From assembly GCF_023100945.1 (NCBI RefSeq), contig NZ_CP064689.1, forward strand, positions 7,918,001-7,982,000: a stretch of 64,000 nt of DNA. The letters are read 5' to 3'. This stretch comes from Bradyrhizobium sp. 200 (GTDB lineage Bacteria; Pseudomonadota; Alphaproteobacteria; Rhizobiales; Xanthobacteraceae). Of this stretch, positions 32,924 to 40,475 are shown piece by piece. The notes under the pieces were generated by a model. It was not told the origin of the DNA, did no database searches, and worked only from the letters and a program-made list of their open reading frames with translations. A program made the translations under genes and the position numbers. The number at the start of each line of letters is the position of its first letter. The first letter of the stretch is position 1.

Positions 32924-34123
32924 ATGAACGCGCCGCCAGACATCGATCCCGCCGCCGTGCATTCCGACAGCGACGTCGTGCACTGGCTGACAAACGACAC
33001 GCGCGATCAGCGCTTCATTGACAATATTTTCGCTGAGTTGTGTGTCCGGCTCCAGCGAGCGGGCATTCCCGTCAAGCGCGCATCGCTTCATCTCCTGATC
33101 CATCATCCGCAATGGCTTGGCGCCCGGATCATGTGGGCCGACGGGATGCGCGAGGCCGAGCTTGCGAGGGTCGACTACGACGTCAGGGAGCGATCCGAAT
33201 ACATCGGAAGTCCCGCCAACGAAATCCTTGATGGTGCCACCGAGGTGCGCGAGAATCTCGAACGCGATCCCTCGCTGGGCCGCAAGCACGCCATCTATGA
33301 CGAAATGCGGGCGAAAGGCCTGACCGACTATGTGGCGTGGCCGCTGTACCATACGCTCGGCAAGCGACATATCGTGACCTTTGCAACCGACCGGCCAGGT
33401 GGTTTCGACGACGCGCATATCGCCCGCCTGTTGAAGCTGTTGCCGGTTCTGGCGCTGGTCAGCGAAATCCGCATGAAGAACCGGCTGGCGCGAACGCTGC
33501 TGGAAACCTATGTCGGGTCGCATGCCGGCGAGCTGATTTTGGCCGGCGCCACCAGGCGCGGAAGCGGGACAACGGTACGCGCCGCCATCATGATCTGCGA
33601 CTTACGTGATTTCACGAAGATCTCCGACAACTGGCCGCGCGATGACGTCATTGATCTCCTGAACGGCTATTTCGACGCGATGTCGGAGCCGATTGCCCGA
33701 CATGGCGGGGAAATCCTGAAATTCATCGGCGACGGCCTGCTCGCCATTTTTCCGCTGAGCCAGCCTCAAGCCTGCGCAAACCTGCTGCATGCCGTGACTG
33801 AGGCCCGTCAGGCCATGGTTGCCCTGAACGAAAAGAACGGCGAAACCGGGCGTGCGCCGCTGAACTACGGCATCGGCGTCCACGTCGGCGACGTCATGTA
33901 CGGCAATATCGGATCGCGCAGCCGGCTCGACTTCACCGTCATCGGTCCTGCAGTCAACATGGCTTCGCGTCTCGAAACCCTCACCAAGCAATTAGGCAGA
34001 ACGGTGCTGCTGTCCCGCGCGTTCGCCGACTTCGTCGAACGCGATTTCGATCTCGAACGCGTTGGTGAACATCCGGTCCGCGGCTTCAACGACCCGATCG
34101 AGCTGTTTGCGTATCACGGCTGA
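32924..34123 (+). CDS. Class III adenylate/guanylate cyclase, soluble type
   Basis: 399 residues. Residues about 1-210 form a GAF-like sensory part of a kind found in rhizobial cyclases (AELCVRLQRAGIPVKRASLH, HTLGKRHIVTFATDRPGGF). The catalytic domain spans about 220-395: metal Asp residues in MICDLRDFTKISD and FIGDGLLAIFP, and the purine and transition-state region FTVIGPAVNMASRLE. Product cAMP is expected. No membrane span. This is the first of two class III cyclases in the window. Confidence 0.88.
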   Translation: MNAPPDIDPAAVHSDSDVVHWLTNDTRDQRFIDNIFAELCVRLQRAGIPVKRASLHLLIHHPQWLGARIMWADGMREAELARVDYDVRERSEYIGSPANEILDGATEVRENLERDPSLGRKHAIYDEMRAKGLTDYVAWPLYHTLGKRHIVTFATDRPGGFDDAHIARLLKLLPVLALVSEIRMKNRLARTLLETYVGSHAGELILAGATRRGSGTTVRAAIMICDLRDFTKISDNWPRDDVIDLLNGYFDAMSEPIARHGGEILKFIGDGLLAIFPLSQPQACANLLHAVTEARQAMVALNEKNGETGRAPLNYGIGVHVGDVMYGNIGSRSRLDFTVIGPAVNMASRLETLTKQLGRTVLLSRAFADFVERDFDLERVGEHPVRGFNDPIELFAYHG

Positions 34124-34215
34124 AGCCCGGACGGGAGGTACACCGAAGAGGTTCAGGCGGCTCGCCGTCGGTTGCGAGAGGCTCCCTTAGGTAAGGCAAC
34201 CTGAGACGTGTACTT

Positions 34216-34503
34216 TCAGCAGCTCGATAGGTCGCAGCCTTCCAATACCCTCAATGATTTTTCTAAAACACAGTTGGAAAACTCACTACTGCCAACACAG
34301 TCATCGATCGCTTTGTTAGTTTGATCTGTCACACAGTTTGAGTAATTGTGGCCCTTGTCCTCCCCGAATTTCTGCCGAAATTTAGCGAGGCAGGATTTGC
34401 TCGCTCTTGCAGTCTGCGCGATCCACTTGTTGCGATCGATAGGCTCCGCCTGAGCAAGAGGCGTCGACCCAAGCAACATCGCGATGACCAAAGCATATCG
34501 CAT
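34216..34503 (-). CDS. Small secreted cysteine-containing protein
   Basis: 95 residues. The signal peptide MRYALVIAMLLGSTPLAQA is cleaved to give about 76 residues with five Cys (KSCLAKF, SNCVTDQ, DDCVGSS, SNCVLEK, EGCDLSSC). Helical spacing of the Cys suggests a disulfide-bonded helical bundle in the periplasm. Function unknown. Confidence 0.65.
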   Translation of the reverse strand: MRYALVIAMLLGSTPLAQAEPIDRNKWIAQTARASKSCLAKFRQKFGEDKGHNYSNCVTDQTNKAIDDCVGSSEFSNCVLEKSLRVLEGCDLSSC

Positions 34504-34888
34504 GTTCTTATCTCCGCCGGTTAAATCGGACGATGCATGAAAACGCTGGACGGCACTCTATATGGGCCAGCCCCAGACTGCTCCGGACCGCAGAGCGCCC
34601 ATATCTACGTAGTTTCTCGCGCTGGTGACCAGAGTCCATTGTGGGTCAGTCGCATCGGTTTGACCTCCCCTACTTCCGGTCTACCCCAATCACCGGACAT
34701 CGCAGGAGCGGCCCGACTGGTCCGTTCGGTACCAATACAGACCTTTGACGTGCCCACCTTCGAGGTCCGCTTTACTTCTGTGACAGAACCGCCGCCCTAT
34801 ACAATTGCGGCATGACTGCTGTAGCCAGATGAGAATGCCGCCCCTAGCCGTTTTGTTCTAAGCCAATCTGCAAGGCACCGGCACCGGC
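34504..34888. other. Stretch without a supported gene
   Basis: Contains a 92-codon open frame on the plus strand with no ribosome site and a composition of Ser, Pro and Thr scattered without pattern. Its GACCAGAGTCC and ACTTCCGGTCTACCCC wording recalls decayed intergenic sequence common in Bradyrhizobium. No gene is called. Confidence 0.4.
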
Positions 34889-35812
34889 TCAGGCGAGCCT
34901 GATGTCCCAGAGGCCCTCTTCGCGGCAGGCGGTGAGTTCGTCGCGGAGCAGCTCGGTCACAAGCGCAATCGCAGTCGAGCCGGGATGATCGATGGGAGAA
35001 GCAAGGGTCAGTTCGCGCATCGGCGACGGTTTTGATATCGCTGCCGTTTCCAGCCGGCCGGAGGCTACTTCGTGGCGCACCGAGGAAGGCGGCAACAGCG
35101 TGTATCCCAACCCCTCCTCGACCAGACTTGTCAGCACCCGGAAGGAATCGGCTTCCAGCTTGACGTCGAGCTTCAGTTTCTTCTTCGCCGCCGCCTGCTC
35201 GATCAGCGCCCGGAGGCCGTGCGAATGACTGGGCAGCACCAGGCGCTGTTTCAGCAGCCAGCCGATATCGACCTGCTTCTTGTTCGAGAGCCCGCTGCCG
35301 CGCGGCCCCACCGCGACGATGGGATCGCGACCGAGACTCTGCACGGTCAGATGCAGGTCGCTCGACGGTCCGTAGATCAGCGCCAGGTCCATTTCGCCGC
35401 GGTGCAGCCATTCCATCAGATGGCCGCTGTAGCTTTCCACGATGCAGAGCGAAATGCCCGGATATCTGTCAACGGTGCGTCGGGCGAGCCGCGCCGAAAT
35501 CACGCAGCTCACGGTCGGCACCAGCCCGAGCACCACGCGGCCCGACGGTGGGCCGCCCGCGGACTGGATCTCGTCGCGTACCTGGTCGATCTGCCGGACG
35601 ATGCCCGCCGTCCTCGCCAGCAGAAGCCGGCCAGCGTCGGTCAGCACCATGCCGCGGCCGTTCCGGGTAAACAGCTCGGCCCGCAATTCATGCTCCAGCA
35701 GCTTGATCTGGCGGCTGAGCGCCGGCTGCGCCACCCGCAGCGTGTCGGAGGCTTTGCTGAGGCTGCCGAGCTCGGCCACGCAACTGAAGGTCCTGAGCTG
35801 CCTTATATCCAT
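34889..35812 (-). CDS. LysR-family regulator of the acyl-CoA operon
   Basis: 307 residues. MDIRQLRTFSCVAELGSLSK, ASDTLRVAQPALSRQIKLL and FTRNGRGMVLTDAGR give the winged helix; the effector domain follows from about residue 90 (SGRVVLGLVPTVSCVIS). It is divergent from the acyl-CoA dehydrogenase / CoA transferase / hydratase operon, with 126 bases between starts and a LysR box at 35845. It therefore most likely controls that operon with a CoA ester or free acid of the pathway as effector; the effector is not known. Confidence 0.9.
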   Translation of the reverse strand: MDIRQLRTFSCVAELGSLSKASDTLRVAQPALSRQIKLLEHELRAELFTRNGRGMVLTDAGRLLLARTAGIVRQIDQVRDEIQSAGGPPSGRVVLGLVPTVSCVISARLARRTVDRYPGISLCIVESYSGHLMEWLHRGEMDLALIYGPSSDLHLTVQSLGRDPIVAVGPRGSGLSNKKQVDIGWLLKQRLVLPSHSHGLRALIEQAAAKKKLKLDVKLEADSFRVLTSLVEEGLGYTLLPPSSVRHEVASGRLETAAISKPSPMRELTLASPIDHPGSTAIALVTELLRDELTACREEGLWDIRLA

Positions 35813-35844
35813 CGCTTGCCAATCTTCGAAGGCAGGTTCATACG

Positions 35845-35863
35845 CTATAACAATTCAGCATAG
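35845..35863 (+). promoter_or_regulatory. LysR box in divergent promoter
   Basis: CTAT-AACAATTCAGC-ATAG is a perfect T-N11-A inverted repeat, the LysR-type recognition site. It lies 33 bases upstream of the LysR start codon and 75 bases upstream of the dehydrogenase start. Confidence 0.6.
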
Positions 35864-35938
35864 GAGACCGGCGCTGGTTTCACAACCGCCAGCGATCCGG
35901 CAATTGACATCACCCACCATCCATCGCCAGAAAAACCA

Positions 35939-37105
35939 ATGACCGCACAAGAACAACAAGACGAATTCCACGACATCCGCGACGCCGTCGCAAAGCTCTG
36001 CGCCCAGTTCCCCGGCGAATACTGGCGCAAGCTCGACCGCCAGATGGCGTACCCGAAGGAGTTCGTCGACGCGCTGACGGAGGCCGGCTACCTCTCGGTC
36101 TTGATCCCCGAGGAATATGGCGGCTCCGGGCTGAAACTGTCGGCGGCGGCCGCGATCCTGGAGGAGATCCAGCGCGCGGGCTGCAACGGCGGCGGCTGCC
36201 ACGCCCAGATGTACACGATGGGCACCGTGCTGCGGCACGGCAACGACGCCCAGAAGGCAAAGTATCTGCCCGGCATCGCCAGCGGCAAATTGCGGCTGCA
36301 GGCGTTCGGCGTCACCGAGCCGACCAGCGGCACCGACACCTCCTCGCTGAAGACGGTGGCCAAGCGCGACGGCGACCACTACGTCGTCAACGGCCAGAAG
36401 ATCTGGACCAGCCGCGCCGAGCATTCCGACCTGATGATCCTGCTGGCGCGCACCACGCCGAAGGAACAGGTCAAGAAGCGCACCGATGGGCTTTCCGTGT
36501 TCATCGTCGACATGCGCGAGGTCAAGGGCAAGGGCCTCGAGATCCGCCCGATCCGCACCATGATGAACCACGCCACCACCGAAGTGTTCTTCACGGACAT
36601 GCGGGTACCGGCCGAAAACCTGATCGGCGACGAGGGCAAGGGCTTTCGTTACATCCTCTCCGGCATGAACGCCGAGCGCATCCTGATCGCGGCCGAATGC
36701 ATCGGCGACGCCAAATGGTTCATCGCCAAAGCCACTGCCTACGCCAAGGAACGCGCCGTGTTCGGTCGCCCGATCGGCCAAAATCAAGGCATTCAGTTCC
36801 CGATTGCAAAGGCCTACACGGCGATGCGCGCGGCCGAGCTGATGGTCAAGGAAGCCACCCGCAAATATGAGGCCGGGCTTGATTGCGGCGCGGAGGCCAA
36901 CATGGCCAAGATGCTGGCGGCGGATGCGTCGTGGGAGGCGGCGAACGCCTGCGTGCAGACCCATGGCGGCTTCGGCTTTGCGGAAGAATACGACGTCGAG
37001 CGCAAATTCCGCGAAACGCGGCTCTATCAAGTTGCGCCGATCTCGACCAATCTGATCCTGTCCTACGTCGCCGAGCATGTGCTCGGCCTGCCCCGCTCCT
37101 ACTGA
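35939..37105 (+). CDS. Acyl-CoA dehydrogenase
   Basis: 388 residues, FAD enzyme. The order is normal: LIPEEYGGSGLKLSAAAAIL, FGVTEPTSGTDTSSLKTVA, NGQKIWTSRAEHSDLMIL, RAVFGRPIGQNQGIQFPIA and CVQTHGGFGFAEEYDVERKF. A Glu in GMNAERILIAAE is in the alternative catalytic position. The substrate is unknown. The gene opens a three-gene operon with a CoA transferase 10 bases later, so an acid activated by CoA transfer is likely oxidised here. Confidence 0.88.
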   Translation: MTAQEQQDEFHDIRDAVAKLCAQFPGEYWRKLDRQMAYPKEFVDALTEAGYLSVLIPEEYGGSGLKLSAAAAILEEIQRAGCNGGGCHAQMYTMGTVLRHGNDAQKAKYLPGIASGKLRLQAFGVTEPTSGTDTSSLKTVAKRDGDHYVVNGQKIWTSRAEHSDLMILLARTTPKEQVKKRTDGLSVFIVDMREVKGKGLEIRPIRTMMNHATTEVFFTDMRVPAENLIGDEGKGFRYILSGMNAERILIAAECIGDAKWFIAKATAYAKERAVFGRPIGQNQGIQFPIAKAYTAMRAAELMVKEATRKYEAGLDCGAEANMAKMLAADASWEAANACVQTHGGFGFAEEYDVERKFRETRLYQVAPISTNLILSYVAEHVLGLPRSY

Positions 37106-37114
37106 GTACAAGCG

Positions 37115-38245
37115 ATGTTGCCTTTGGAAGGATTAATCGTCGTCTCCGTCGAACAGGCCGTTGCTGCGCCGTTCTGCAGCTCGCGGCTGGCGGATGCCGG
37201 CGCGCATGTCGTCAAGGTCGAACGCCCCGAGGGCGACTTTGCTCGCGGCTACGACGCCGCGGCCAAGGGCCAGAGCAGCTATTTCGTCTGGCTCAACCGC
37301 GGCAAGAATTCTGTGGTGATCGACCTCGCGACCAGGGAAGGCCGCGCGGCGCTCGAAGAGCTGATCGCGAGCGCCGACGTGCTGCTGCAAAACCTCAAGC
37401 CCGGCTCGATGGACAAGCTCGGCTTCTCGCTGGAACGGCTGCGAAAGGATTATCCGGCGCTGATCTGCTGCACCATCTCGGGCTATGGCGACGACGGCCC
37501 CTATGCCGACCGCAAGGCCTACGATCTCCTGATCCAGGCCGAGAGCGGCCTTGCCTCGATCACCGGCGGACCCGAAGGGCCGTCGCGCGTCGGCATCTCC
37601 GTCGTCGATATCGCGACCGGCGCCACCGCGCACGCATCGATCCTCGAGGCCTTGATCGCGCGCGGACGCACCGGCAAGGGCGCCGATATCCGCATCTCGA
37701 TGTTCGACGTGATGGCCGACTGGATGGCGGTGCCGCTGATCAATTCGGAAGCCGGCAACCCGCCGAAGCGGATGGCGCTGGCCCATCCCTCGATCGCGCC
37801 CTACGGCGTGTTCAATTCGAGGGACGGCAAGGGCATCTTGATCTCGATCCAGAGCGAGCGCGAATGGAAGAAGCTCTGCGCCGAGGTGCTGGATCAGCCC
37901 GACCTGCCGAACGATCCACGTTTCGCCAACATGGTCGAGCGCGTGCGCAACCGCCAGCTCACCGACAAGGCCGTTGCCGACAGCTTTGCTATGATGACGC
38001 GCGTCGATCTATTGAAGCGCTTAGCGGGCGCCGATATCGCCTTCGCCGAGGTGAATACCATGGCCGATCTCGCCGTGCATCCGCATCTGCGCCGCATCGA
38101 AGTCGATACGCCGAACGGCAAGGTGAGCTACGCCGCGCCTGCCGCGATCTTCGTTGGCGAGGACAGGCACTATGGCGCCGTCCCCGCCATCGGCGACCAC
38201 GTCGAACTTCCGAAAGCTCCTCGTATCAGGAGCCGCCAGTCATGA
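37115..38245 (+). CDS. CaiB/BaiF-type class III CoA transferase
   Basis: 376 residues. LPLEGLIVVSVEQAVAAPFC opens the domain; HVVKVERPEGDFARGYD, LNRGKNSVVIDLATREGRAA and KAYDLLIQAESGLASITGG follow. The last holds the conserved family Asp that carries the CoA anhydride. These enzymes move CoA between carboxylic acids in the cytoplasm. It is part of the operon with the dehydrogenase and hydratase; the last ATGA overlap with the hydratase gene shows coupling. Confidence 0.88.
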   Translation: MLPLEGLIVVSVEQAVAAPFCSSRLADAGAHVVKVERPEGDFARGYDAAAKGQSSYFVWLNRGKNSVVIDLATREGRAALEELIASADVLLQNLKPGSMDKLGFSLERLRKDYPALICCTISGYGDDGPYADRKAYDLLIQAESGLASITGGPEGPSRVGISVVDIATGATAHASILEALIARGRTGKGADIRISMFDVMADWMAVPLINSEAGNPPKRMALAHPSIAPYGVFNSRDGKGILISIQSEREWKKLCAEVLDQPDLPNDPRFANMVERVRNRQLTDKAVADSFAMMTRVDLLKRLAGADIAFAEVNTMADLAVHPHLRRIEVDTPNGKVSYAAPAAIFVGEDRHYGAVPAIGDHVELPKAPRIRSRQS

Positions 38246-39096
38246 CAGAAGCTCTCAACCTCGACCATCTGCGCCAATGGATCGGCCGCGACACGGAAGC
38301 AACCGACATCGTCACTGCGCAGCTCGTGAAGGGTTTGCGCGCGACGCTGTTTCAGGACATCGGCGAGCCCCAAACCGGCGACGCCGCGCCATGGACCGCG
38401 CATTGGTGCCTGGCGCAGCCAGTGTTTCCGATGTCGCAGCTCGGCCCCGACGGCCACCCGACGCGCGGCGGCTTCTTGCCGCCGGTGCCGCTGCCGCGCC
38501 GGATGTGGGCCGGCGGTGAAATCGAATTCCTCGACCCCCTGCGCGTCGGCGATGAAGCGACGCGGACCTCACGCATTTCCGACGTAACCTTGAAGACCGG
38601 CTCGACCGGCACGCTGTGCTTCGTCTCCGTCGAACACACGATCACGACGCCGCGCGGGGTTGCGATCCGCGAGCGGCAGGACATCGTCTACCGCGACATG
38701 GGTGGCGCGGCACCTGCTGCGCCCCCCAAGGCCCCACCGCCGCCGCCCGTCGCAAAGCATCGCGAAAGCCATGTCAGCGATCCCGTGCTGCTGTTTCGTT
38801 ACTCCGCGCTGACCTTCAACGGCCACCGCATCCATTACGACCGCGACTACGTCACCAGGGTCGAGGGCTATCCGGGCCTGATCTTCCACGGCCCGCTGCA
38901 GGCGGCGCTGATCGTCGAGTTCGCCGCAAAACTTCACGGCGACTCGGCGCCGAAGAAGTTCAGCTATCGCGGCGTGCAGCCGTTGTTTGAAGGCGGCGAG
39001 TTCTCGATCAACGCCAACGAGACCAGCGCCGGCATGGAGCTGTGGATCGCGAACGCCGAGGGCCAGCCGACCATGAAGGGCACGGCGACGTGGTAA
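38242..39096 (+). CDS. Double-hotdog acyl-CoA hydratase (mesaconyl-C4-CoA / HTD2 type)
   Basis: 284 residues. The N-terminal hotdog (residues about 1-140, GGEIEFLDPLRVGDEATRT) and C-terminal hotdog (about 165-284) are joined by a Pro/Ala linker (APPKAPPPPPVAK). The C-terminal half has LLFRYSALTFNGHRIHYDRD and YPGLIFHGPLQAALI, the hydratase-2 motif with its Asp-His pair. It resembles mesaconyl-C4-CoA hydratase and itaconyl-type hydratases. With the dehydrogenase and CoA transferase it suggests breakdown of a short branched or unsaturated dicarboxylate; this is inference. Confidence 0.82.
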   Translation: MTEALNLDHLRQWIGRDTEATDIVTAQLVKGLRATLFQDIGEPQTGDAAPWTAHWCLAQPVFPMSQLGPDGHPTRGGFLPPVPLPRRMWAGGEIEFLDPLRVGDEATRTSRISDVTLKTGSTGTLCFVSVEHTITTPRGVAIRERQDIVYRDMGGAAPAAPPKAPPPPPVAKHRESHVSDPVLLFRYSALTFNGHRIHYDRDYVTRVEGYPGLIFHGPLQAALIVEFAAKLHGDSAPKKFSYRGVQPLFEGGEFSINANETSAGMELWIANAEGQPTMKGTATW

Positions 39097-39124
39097 GGCT
39101 CCGGCAAGAAGTCCACTGACAGAT

Positions 39125-39334
39125 TCACCACGTCCGCTTTCGCGCGCTGGGACCAAGCGTGCCGCGAATGAGATAGAAGACGCTGCACACGCACGGCACT
39201 GCGAGCGCCACCCACGAAAACACCCACCAGATGCCGCCTTCTCCGATCAGTGCCGAGAGCAGACCGGCTACGGTGATGACCGCCAGCACGATGGGGCCGG
39301 TCCACTGTCGAGCAGGCGAGCGAGCGACAGTCAT
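39125..39334 (-). CDS. Small membrane protein after PepSY gene
   Basis: 69 residues, two membrane spans: PIVLAVITVAGLLSALIGE, then GIWWVFSWVALAVPCVCSVF. ATG 39334 overlaps the stop of the PepSY gene as ATGA, which is the main support for the start. Function unknown; such DUF-type small proteins accompany PepSY proteins in iron loci. Confidence 0.7.
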   Translation of the reverse strand: MTVARSPARQWTGPIVLAVITVAGLLSALIGEGGIWWVFSWVALAVPCVCSVFYLIRGTLGPSARKRTW

Positions 39335-40458
39335 TCGGCAACGCCCGCTTCGACGGCAATTGCAGCATTTTCTGCTTTTGTGGAGCGCCGTTTGGCGATC
39401 CAAAGATATAAGCCGCTTATGAGAACAATGACGGTGATGATATCGAGAACTGCCCATATGATCTTCAAGGGCAGTCCGCCGTAGTCCCCGAAGTGCAGCG
39501 GCTGCGAGACAAAGAGCGCAGTCGCATACCAGGGCATATCGCGAACTGCGACAACCTTGCCGCTCGCCGCGTCGACAAGGGCGGGCTTCAAAATGCGGCT
39601 CGTTAGTGGCGTATCACCCGTCAGAAAGGCGGCATAATGATTTGACGTCGAAAACGGGCTCCCGGGAAGCGCCAACGTCAAGGTAGTCATTCCAGGCACC
39701 GCTGCGCGAACCTCCGCCAATACATCGTCAACCGAAGCGCGGCGGGTTTCCGCGCCCTTTTCCTTGGCTTGCGCCGCCATCTCCAGCAATTGATTGGATT
39801 GCCACATGAGCTCGATCGGCGCGGCGAGCGTATTGATCACGCCAGTCAGGGTAACGATACCAAACCAGGCCAGCGCGACTACGCCGAGAAGATTGTGCAG
39901 ATCAAGCCAGCGTAGTCGGTTGCTGCCTCGCTTCCTGACTTCGCCAAATCTGACGCGCCGGGCGAATGGGCCATACAGCACCGCGCCTGATACAATCGAT
40001 ACGACCAACAGAAGTCCCATGCCACCGAGGAACAGCGTGCCTTTGAGGCCTGAGAACAGATCGACGTGAAGCCGAAACATGATGTAGATGAAACCTTCAT
40101 TGGGCTGGTCGATCGCAAGCGCCTTGCCGGTGCGCTTGTCGAACACGCTGTAAAAGAAGGTGTCTGGCGCCGATGTCACGCTGGCGGCCGTCGGAATCTT
40201 CACGATCGGTTTTTCGCGATCGTAGAAGACATAGGGGACGACCTCCCCCGGCCGCTTGGCGAGCGCCTGGGCAATCATGGCGTCGACCGACGCTCTCGCG
40301 TGAGGATTGCCTACCTGCTCCAGCTCCGGATTTCGTCGCAGCTCGTCATGGAAGATAAGCGGCAGGCCTGTGAGGCATAAGAGGAGAGCAAAGATCGTGC
40401 AGATCAAGCTGCTCCACTTATGCAGCCATGACCATGTTCGAACCCGGCTTGCTTTCAT
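39331..40458 (-). CDS. PepSY-associated membrane protein (PiuB type)
   Basis: 375 residues, four to five membrane spans: LICTIFALLLCLTGLPLIF near the N-terminus, then FLGGMGLLLVVSIVSGAVLY, LGVVALAWFGIVTLTGVIN, and C-terminal IIWAVLDIITVIVLISGLY. Two PepSY-like periplasmic stretches (FYSVFDKRTGKALAIDQP; VVAVRDMPWYATALFVSQPL) lie between. PiuB proteins reduce or release iron from siderophores after uptake. It follows the TonB receptor gene by 17 bases on the same strand, so the genes form one iron operon. Confidence 0.85.
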   Translation of the reverse strand: MKASRVRTWSWLHKWSSLICTIFALLLCLTGLPLIFHDELRRNPELEQVGNPHARASVDAMIAQALAKRPGEVVPYVFYDREKPIVKIPTAASVTSAPDTFFYSVFDKRTGKALAIDQPNEGFIYIMFRLHVDLFSGLKGTLFLGGMGLLLVVSIVSGAVLYGPFARRVRFGEVRKRGSNRLRWLDLHNLLGVVALAWFGIVTLTGVINTLAAPIELMWQSNQLLEMAAQAKEKGAETRRASVDDVLAEVRAAVPGMTTLTLALPGSPFSTSNHYAAFLTGDTPLTSRILKPALVDAASGKVVAVRDMPWYATALFVSQPLHFGDYGGLPLKIIWAVLDIITVIVLISGLYLWIAKRRSTKAENAAIAVEAGVAE

Positions 40459-40475
40459 GGCTCAAGCCCAATCTC

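Noticed and set aside
34537..34815. A 92-codon open frame
   Set aside because: No ribosome site, no domain, and the DNA looks like decayed intergenic sequence.
36883..39096. A 737-codon plus-strand frame running through the CoA transferase region
   Set aside because: Only its last 284 codons are real (the hydratase from 38242). The earlier part is the shifted frame of the dehydrogenase and CoA transferase genes.
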